Assembly (NCBI GenBank): GCA_016839055.1
Contig: JAEKNX010000008.1
Span: 62,001 to 126,000, forward strand
Source of the DNA: Spirochaetales bacterium
Lineage (GTDB): Bacteria; Spirochaetota; Spirochaetia; UBA9216
Reading direction: 5' to 3'
Length of the DNA: 64,000 nt
The translations under genes were made by a program, and so were the position numbers. Positions 57,353 through 64,000 of this stretch are shown here, one piece after another. The notes beneath the pieces were generated by a model. It did not search any database. It saw only the letters and a list, made by a program, of their open reading frames with translations, and was not told the DNA's origin. Numbering within the stretch: position 1 is the first letter of the stretch; each line of letters opens with the position of its first letter.

Positions 57353-59156
57353 CCTTTATTATCACCCTGAGAATCTCCTCGGGAGTTATCGGCATTCCTT
57401 CACATTTCCGGATTCCTATAGGACGAATATTGAACTTCGCCTTCAGATAATGGGCAAACTGTCCGGTCAGGTTTTCTTCGACTATGAGCAGATACTTAAG
57501 CCTGAGAAGAAACAGAGAAATCTGGCGGGAAGGAAGGGGGGAAATTGTGTGGGGATGCAGATGCCGAATCATTACCCCCTCCTCTTCTGCAAGATATCTT
57601 GCTTCTCTGATTGCACCTTCGGTTGAGCCCCAGCCGATTACACCGATTACGGCCTCCGGGGCTCCGTAGAACTCAATCGGATTTTTATCAAACTGCTTGG
57701 AAATGTATTCAAGTTTCCGAAACCGTTTCTTACTCATCTTGAGATGATTCTTCGGAGTCTGGTCGGCAAGTCCGCGTTCATCGTGTTCAAGCCCTGTTGC
57801 AAGATACTGTCCTCCGGCCGTCCCCGGACGAGACATGGGGGACGTCCCATCCTCGGTATCCTGATATCGGAAAAAATCCTCAAGCTCATGTTCATCAGGT
57901 TCCATTCTGTTGATTATTGGTATTAAATCGGATTTGGGAATTGAAACAGACTTCCTATGTTCGGTTTTATCAACCAACGAAAGTTTATCAAAATCAGGCA
58001 TTTTTACGGTTGCCTTGCGGTATCCTATAGACTGATCAAGCAGCATAAGGACGGGAACCTGATAGCGCTCAGCCAGATTAAAAGCTCGGATGGTCTGATA
58101 GAAGGCATCCTCGACACCTGTCGGAGCGAGGATAATACGGGGAGAGTCTCCTGCCGCGCCATATACCGCATATTTAAGGTCCGACTGCTCAGTCTTAGTC
58201 GGAAGCCCGGTACTCGGCCCGGCCCGCTGAACATCAACGATAACAACCGGAACCTCTATCATTGAAGCAAGGCTGAGTTGTTCGGTCATCAGTTGAAGCC
58301 CCGGACCCGAGGTAGGGGTAATAACCTTCTCACCGGCGAAGGACGCGCCGATTATCGCCGAAATCGCAGCAATCTCATCCTCCATCTGGATGGCACGCCC
58401 GCCTACAAGCGGAAGCAGCCTTATGAGGGTCTCAAAAATCGAAGTTGACGGGGTTATGGGATAACCAGCGCAAAATCGGCATCCTGCGGCAATTGCTCCG
58501 AGGGCCACTGCCTGATTACCGGAAAGCAGCATATAGTTTTCACCGGAGGCCTTAAGATCCGCAAGACGGAATTTTGCTTCAATATTGATATTCGCCGCGG
58601 CTCGGTATCCGGCATCGAGAGCGCGGCTGTTCTTGTTAATTGCATCCTCACCCTTCGCGCCGTATCTTTCCCGGACCAGACCTTCGAGCAGCTCCATATC
58701 GGCGCCGAAAATATGGCTCAACGCACCGAGGGCTACCATATTTTTTCCGAGAATGCCGCCAGTCGCCTCCTTTGCCATCATGGTCAGGGGAATGGGCTCA
58801 AGCGTAAACTCGGAATCAAGTTTTCCGATATCCACAGTTGCCGGATCATAGAGCAGGATTCCGCCAGGCTTTAAAACCTCGATTGAATTGTCAAATGCCT
58901 CCTGATTAAATACAACAAGGCAATCAACCATACTTCCCATCGAATAGATTGTCATATCGCGCAGACGAATCTGAATCATGGAATAGCCGCCGCGCATTTC
59001 AGCAGGATAGGTGATAAAGGTAAATACATGAAATTCAGTCCGGGCGGCCATCTTGGCAAAGAGCTCACCACAGCTGATTACCCCCTCACCGCCTTCTCCG
59101 GCTATCCTGATAATGAAATCAAGTTTTGAGGTCTTTACAGGACGATTTTTCTTCAT
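57312..59156 (-). CDS. 2-oxoacid:ferredoxin oxidoreductase alpha subunit (fused gamma-alpha)
   Basis: IRIAGEGGEGVISCGELFA; FCAGYPITPSTSIFETL; TPTSGPGLQLMTEQLSLA. Confidence 0.95.
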   Translation of the reverse strand: MKKNRPVKTSKLDFIIRIAGEGGEGVISCGELFAKMAARTEFHVFTFITYPAEMRGGYSMIQIRLRDMTIYSMGSMVDCLVVFNQEAFDNSIEVLKPGGILLYDPATVDIGKLDSEFTLEPIPLTMMAKEATGGILGKNMVALGALSHIFGADMELLEGLVRERYGAKGEDAINKNSRALDAGYRAAANINIEAKFRLADLKASGENYMLLSGNQAVALGAIAAGCRFCAGYPITPSTSIFETLIRLLPLVGGRAIQMEDEIAAISAIIGASFAGEKVITPTSGPGLQLMTEQLSLASMIEVPVVIVDVQRAGPSTGLPTKTEQSDLKYAVYGAAGDSPRIILAPTGVEDAFYQTIRAFNLAERYQVPVLMLLDQSIGYRKATVKMPDFDKLSLVDKTEHRKSVSIPKSDLIPIINRMEPDEHELEDFFRYQDTEDGTSPMSRPGTAGGQYLATGLEHDERGLADQTPKNHLKMSKKRFRKLEYISKQFDKNPIEFYGAPEAVIGVIGWGSTEGAIREARYLAEEEGVMIRHLHPHTISPLPSRQISLFLLRLKYLLIVEENLTGQFAHYLKAKFNIRPIGIRKCEGMPITPEEILRVIIKVARIDDEDNSTSL

Positions 59157-59227
59157 TGAACAATGTCCTCCTATTAATGGTCTAACATTGTTTTAATTAT
59201 CCGTCCAACAGTTTCTTAAAAATGTTT

Positions 59228-62200
59228 TTAAATCACAACGTCAAGACCTTCCCGAAGATAAAATAAACTGCATACAGCCGGCTTTGAATAGATGGCTGAC
59301 GCTGCATCAACATAGATTCTCATCTGCGTATTATATTCTCCCGGTATAAGCCTTCGATCAGTCTTGAAGTCGACGATATGCACTTCATCCGGAGTCTCAA
59401 AGAGCAGATCTATCACGCCTTTGACATAGACCCCATCGCCCTCATACTCTGTTAGGGCAGTAAACGGAAGCTCCGACTCGAAAGAAACGGCACCGCGAGC
59501 GTTCTCCCACAGCTTCGATCCAAAAAACCCGGAGGATAGCCTGCCGGCTTCTTCGAACATCACAGGCCAATCCTCACTTGATATTCGCCTGAAGGAAGGT
59601 CTGAGAATTGCGGACGCATCGGACTGATTCAGAAAATTTCCACCGTTTTTAATCTGCAGCTCGATCAGCCGGTGACATAGGGTTCCAAAATCAGCCTCGA
59701 GAGCCTTCTCGCTCATCAGCTCCTCAAGCCGCGGGGCAAGGGAGGACAGCTCTCGCACCTTCGAGTTCTCCTTACGTCCATGCTTCTCAAGCATCAGGCT
59801 ATTCATCCCGGAGGCCGAAAACTCATTCGGCCTTATATCATAAAGAAGGGGTTCGCAGCCCCGGTAAATCCCGGTTATCCTTTCAATATCAACACGGCCG
59901 GATCCGGATTCTGTAGAGTCCTGCCATCTCCTGTTCGTGATAATCTTGAGAAACGGCTGAAGTGCCGAACATTCGGCAGGCTCCATTCCCTCGACCCATC
60001 CAAATGAAGAAAGGAACATATTCAACATGGAGCGCTCACCACTCCGGTTCATTCTTCCGTGACAACCGGAAATCAGTAGGTGGCTCTCGGCCCGGGTAAG
60101 GGCTACATACAACAGCCTCCGGAGTTCTGCCTCTTCCCTGGCTTTATTCTCTTCCTTGCCGCGACTGTAGAAAAAGTTACGCCGCTGCGAAATACCGGAA
60201 TCCTCATCGACAAGGTTAAAGGTAAGCCCGTCGACAGCGGAGATGTATGCCGGAGCAGAACCGCTCCTGTCATTCACGCCGGTATTCCCCGCATTCGCGA
60301 TGATTACAACAGGAAACTCAAGCCCTTTTGACTGATGGACCGGCATCATCTGCACTCCGCCGGCGGAGTATCCGAGAATTTTCAGGTCATTCACCTTTTT
60401 ATATTCACCCAGATTCTCCCTCACATAATCGAGAAACTCGGCCGTTGTCTGCTTCTCGCTGTCAGCTCTTACGGCAAGCTGCTTCAGATAATCAAAGTAT
60501 TCAAGATAACCATGAAGGGAGCGATCTCTCAGGATCAGGTAGCGATATCCGCTGCCGTACCATATATCACTGATGATATCTTGGAGAGGTTCCCGATCGA
60601 GCCGCCGGTTAACGTCGTAGTAGAGCTCTCCGGCCCTTCGATACTTAGCGAGATCTTCGGCGGTTCTGCAGCAGATCTCCTGCCCCTCATCGAAGACAGG
60701 TTTCTTTGACAGCAGAAAACTGACTACCGAAAGATCCGAAAGACTCATAATAGGTGATCTAAGAAGGGCGGTTGAAGCGGCCCTGTCCTCAGGATAGAGA
60801 CAGATCTGAAGCAGGTTATAGACATCATTCACCGGCGACTCCTGAAAAAGGCTCCGGATGCTGTGGACGGTGTATGGAATACTGTTTGCCCGAAAAACCT
60901 TCTCGTAGCTCTTCTGATTTGTCCCCGACCTGAACAGGACTGCAAAGTCAGAGAAGTCGGCCTTTCGGACTGCTCCATTCTCACTCACATCGATCCGTCC
61001 AACGGCTGAAGTAATATATTCAGATATTTCCCAGGCCTCTGATTCTTCCGCCGGAATAGAATCATCCTGAGGCTCCTTGTCATAGGGTTTATAGAGAAGC
61101 CGAATCTCCGGAGCGGAGGACAGCAAGGCCTGCCTTGATTCAAGCGGCTTAAAGGCGGCCTGGTAGGCCATGCTGCAGTCGCTCATTACATGCTCGAAGA
61201 TTTCGTTGAAGAAATCAATCAGACCCGGTTCTGACCGGTAGTTTCTCTTCAGCGAGAGGGCCTCCCCGCCGCTTCCGGACAGCTCACTGCTGAGCTGCTT
61301 GAACACACTGACATCTGCTCCGCGAAACATATAGATTGACTGCTTCTCGTCGCCTACAAAAAAGAGTTTTTCCGGATTAAGTCCCCCGGCATCGGGAACG
61401 CCCCTGCCCTCAACTCCGTCCCGTTCAGCGAGAAGGTAGAGTAATTCCTTCTGCAGACTGTTATTATCCTGAAATTCGTCAATCATTATATACCGGAACA
61501 TGCTCTTGTAGTATTTTCGAAGCACAGGGTCGCGTTTCAACCCTTCAACGGCAATGGTTAGTACATCCTGGAATCCTAAAAGCCCGGCTGTCCGCTTCTT
61601 GCTGAAAAGTTCATCCTGAAAGTCGGAAGTAAGGCTAAACAGGCCCTCAATAAGAGCGCGCCCTTCGAGCGTTCCTATAAGGTCCCGCATTGACTCAGCC
61701 GCGGGGCGAAGCTCATCGATAATTTCCTTACACCGGATAAACTCATCGGCAGCTGACCGTCCCCGGGGCTTACCTACATCAAGAACCGTAAGATCTTTTT
61801 TCAGCTCTTCATAATTGCCGTCAGACGGAAGCCCGGAAGCAGAATAGGCGGCAAGCTGTTCCTGAACAGTCTTGACGCCCTTCAAGTCGGATTCAAGCAA
61901 AAGGAGCTCAGCAACGAGCTCATTCACAAGGAGGCTGCGCCTTGCCAGTTCATTCCCGGCGGTCTCCATCTGGCGCTCATACATTTCAGTAAAATCAAGC
62001 GGGCTGCCGATGGAGAGATAGTTCATCGAGATGAATAGGAAAAAATTCTTCCAGACATTCTCAAACCCGTTAAGATAGATGAACTCCCGGAGGAAATCAT
62101 TATCCTTGTTATTCAGGATGAAGTCGAGCGAGGTCTCAAGCGCAAGTTTCGAGACGGCATCCTCATCAGTCCTGAATGCCGACGGAAGGCCGAAGAGAGT

Positions 62201-62527
62201 GCTGCAGTCACGGGCGATTCGGGAACAAAAGCTGTCCAGGGTCGAGATATTGGCCTTCTCGAACTCCGCTACTGCCTTTGAAACATTCGGCCTGTCTCGA
62301 TTAGCAAGAAGGATACCGTAGATTCTCTCATACATCTCCGCCGAAGCTTTTCTTGTGAATGTCAGAGTAAGAATCTCGGATACATCGGCTCGACCTTCAT
62401 CGACAAGCCTCAAAAACCTTGCCGCGAGTACTGTTGTCTTCCCTGAGCCGGCGCCGGCCGAAACAACAGCGTTTTTATTGCAGTCTACTACTGATTGCTG
62501 ATATTCATCGAGTCTCATCCTCTCCAC
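59228..62527 (-). CDS. addA: UvrD/AddA-like ATP-dependent helicase with C-terminal nuclease domain
   Basis: VSAGAGSGKTTVLAARFLRLV; YIMIDEFQDNN; VGDEKQSIYMFRGADVSVF; C-terminal EVHIVDFKTDR. Confidence 0.88.
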   Translation of the reverse strand: MERMRLDEYQQSVVDCNKNAVVSAGAGSGKTTVLAARFLRLVDEGRADVSEILTLTFTRKASAEMYERIYGILLANRDRPNVSKAVAEFEKANISTLDSFCSRIARDCSTLFGLPSAFRTDEDAVSKLALETSLDFILNNKDNDFLREFIYLNGFENVWKNFFLFISMNYLSIGSPLDFTEMYERQMETAGNELARRSLLVNELVAELLLLESDLKGVKTVQEQLAAYSASGLPSDGNYEELKKDLTVLDVGKPRGRSAADEFIRCKEIIDELRPAAESMRDLIGTLEGRALIEGLFSLTSDFQDELFSKKRTAGLLGFQDVLTIAVEGLKRDPVLRKYYKSMFRYIMIDEFQDNNSLQKELLYLLAERDGVEGRGVPDAGGLNPEKLFFVGDEKQSIYMFRGADVSVFKQLSSELSGSGGEALSLKRNYRSEPGLIDFFNEIFEHVMSDCSMAYQAAFKPLESRQALLSSAPEIRLLYKPYDKEPQDDSIPAEESEAWEISEYITSAVGRIDVSENGAVRKADFSDFAVLFRSGTNQKSYEKVFRANSIPYTVHSIRSLFQESPVNDVYNLLQICLYPEDRAASTALLRSPIMSLSDLSVVSFLLSKKPVFDEGQEICCRTAEDLAKYRRAGELYYDVNRRLDREPLQDIISDIWYGSGYRYLILRDRSLHGYLEYFDYLKQLAVRADSEKQTTAEFLDYVRENLGEYKKVNDLKILGYSAGGVQMMPVHQSKGLEFPVVIIANAGNTGVNDRSGSAPAYISAVDGLTFNLVDEDSGISQRRNFFYSRGKEENKAREEAELRRLLYVALTRAESHLLISGCHGRMNRSGERSMLNMFLSSFGWVEGMEPAECSALQPFLKIITNRRWQDSTESGSGRVDIERITGIYRGCEPLLYDIRPNEFSASGMNSLMLEKHGRKENSKVRELSSLAPRLEELMSEKALEADFGTLCHRLIELQIKNGGNFLNQSDASAILRPSFRRISSEDWPVMFEEAGRLSSGFFGSKLWENARGAVSFESELPFTALTEYEGDGVYVKGVIDLLFETPDEVHIVDFKTDRRLIPGEYNTQMRIYVDAASAIYSKPAVCSLFYLREGLDVVI

Positions 62528-64000
62528 CTGATATTAAATCTTTTCCTGCATACTCCCCTGAGTCCGCAGCCTCCGCAGCGCTCGGCTGCCTGAAACAGCC
62601 CGCTCCGGACAGCCTCCGCCATCTTCTTAATCTCCGATACCGTCAGGTTTTTCAGGAGTTCGACATCCTCATCACTAAGGACTCCGAAAGCTCCGGATAC
62701 GGGATAATGCCGCCCGGCTGTAATACTGTAATAGGACGCAGCGACCTCGGTAAGGCCTTCGGCTTCGGCAAGCAGGAGATAAAACGGAAGCTGGTAGCCG
62801 GAAACCGGCCTCATGAGAACACCCTCTTCATCGCTCTGGATAAATTTCGCCCTCGTAGTCTTTAACCAGTTCTTCTTGTAATCTATTATTACCGAGCCCT
62901 CATTTCCGGTTGAAATCCGGTCAATGAATCCTCCCGCCTTTATCCTCTGCTCATCAAATATCAGCTCAAGCCACTGTTCAAGATGGGTAGGCAGAAGTCC
63001 GTCATAAAGCTCAGCTTCGGCTGAGGGAAACAGCAGGAGAGACTTCACCGCGCGGCGCTTTTGAGCATCCCAGGCGGGCCCGTAAAAATAATTCTCCTCC
63101 TTCTCCCACCTCTGGAAGACCTGTTCCGACTTCAGCTCTATTTCAGCCTCATACTGCTCAACCTTTGAGGATGAAAACTTCTCTCCCCGGGCCTTGAGCT
63201 CCTCAAAAAACTCAAAAAGGATCTCGTGCATAATTGTGCCGGCTGTCATTGGGTCTTCGGGTTTAAGAATGTACTCATCCTCACGAACCTTAAGGACATC
63301 ACTCAGCAGATACAGAAAGGGGCAGTCCGACCAGCGGTTGAGCGCCGATGCCGAAACCCTCAACAGGCCTTCATCATCACTCATTGTGGTAATCAAAGCT
63401 TCAAGCAGATCGCCCGGAGGAAGGGAAGAAGCGGACGCGTCAAAGCCTCCTTCACCCAAATAGGTATCAAGAGCATAGAGAAAACCTTCTTTCTGTATCG
63501 GGGTCAGAACCAGCCCGGATGTAAACGGAAGACGCCGCTCGGCAGCCTGTTCCCACCACAGCGTCTCCGAATAAAACGGATCATTATAATACTCGGCCAG
63601 CCCGACTGTGATCTTATCTACCGAAGAATCCTCAATAAATCTACCCGGAGGCAGGGAGACTCCTCCAGGAGTCTCCGTTGATCCGGAAATCCAGATTTCA
63701 CGGCCCGAAACCGCATAGACATCGATGAAGTCCTCAGTCATATTCAGCTCATCGGCATCTATTTGTTTACGCTGCTGATCGGTCAGAAAGGCGAAAGATT
63801 TTGAAACTATATTTGAGCTGTCATGCGATAATCCTATCAGGAAATGGTAAGCGGGCCTGATTCCGGCAGAAACCCGGTAAGGGTACAGGGCAACCCCCGG
63901 AACGGAACTCTGCTGTACATATACTTTCTCCTTCAGAACCTCAATCCAGAGTCCAAGAGGATCGGAGACAGCGGTATCGATCAATCCGGCTTCAATTTCC
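62515..64000 (-). CDS. AddB-like PD-(D/E)XK nuclease, partial (5' end outside window)
   Basis: ALNRWSDCPFLYLL; SVIIDYKKN; CGGCGLRGVCRKRF Fe-S-type cysteines. Confidence 0.82.
   Translation of the reverse strand, partial: EIEAGLIDTAVSDPLGLWIEVLKEKVYVQQSSVPGVALYPYRVSAGIRPAYHFLIGLSHDSSNIVSKSFAFLTDQQRKQIDADELNMTEDFIDVYAVSGREIWISGSTETPGGVSLPPGRFIEDSSVDKITVGLAEYYNDPFYSETLWWEQAAERRLPFTSGLVLTPIQKEGFLYALDTYLGEGGFDASASSLPPGDLLEALITTMSDDEGLLRVSASALNRWSDCPFLYLLSDVLKVREDEYILKPEDPMTAGTIMHEILFEFFEELKARGEKFSSSKVEQYEAEIELKSEQVFQRWEKEENYFYGPAWDAQKRRAVKSLLLFPSAEAELYDGLLPTHLEQWLELIFDEQRIKAGGFIDRISTGNEGSVIIDYKKNWLKTTRAKFIQSDEEGVLMRPVSGYQLPFYLLLAEAEGLTEVAASYYSITAGRHYPVSGAFGVLSDEDVELLKNLTVSEIKKMAEAVRSGLFQAAERCGGCGLRGVCRKRFNIRWRG

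Noticed and set aside
1-64000. CRISPR array, transposase, phage or tRNA/rRNA genes
   Set aside because: No regularly spaced repeats, transposase-like proteins, or convincing tRNA/rRNA sequence were recognised; very small RNAs cannot be excluded by eye

Overview
The window looks like a gene-dense spirochaete chromosome segment. The basis is the carD-ispD-ispF-nth order, a mitochondrial-type (spdEFG1-like) EF-G, and abundant cAMP and HD-GYP signalling proteins. I see about 50 protein genes and no rRNA, tRNA, CRISPR array, phage or transposase. Main content: amino-acid, sugar and BMP/nucleoside ABC transporter operons; alanine dehydrogenase; MEP-pathway genes; a reverse rubrerythrin/PerR-type peroxide locus; two multidomain class III cyclases; an EIIA/Kef antiporter pair; a PAS-HD-GYP / HATPase-CNB / GAF-HD-GYP signalling cluster; a MoxR-DUF58-transglutaminase/TPR locus; a TetR regulator with two SDR genes; a 2-oxoacid:ferredoxin oxidoreductase; and AddAB-like helicase/nuclease genes. 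Most notable observations: (1) at least seven genes whose -10 box lies 6-8 nt before the start codon with no Shine-Dalgarno, i.e. candidate leaderless mRNAs; (2) an adenylyl cyclase fused to a histidine-kinase-like module lacking its phospho-acceptor His and to a degenerate receiver; (3) a pseudo-receiver/HATPase/cyclic-nucleotide-binding protein between two HD-GYP genes; (4) a DUF58 gene whose natural start is separated from its body by a T9 homopolymer frameshift; (5) a repeated TetR-type operator at both SDR genes; (6) a 19-bp perfect PerR-like palindrome abutting the rubrerythrin -10 box. All function calls come from reading motifs; no database search was run.
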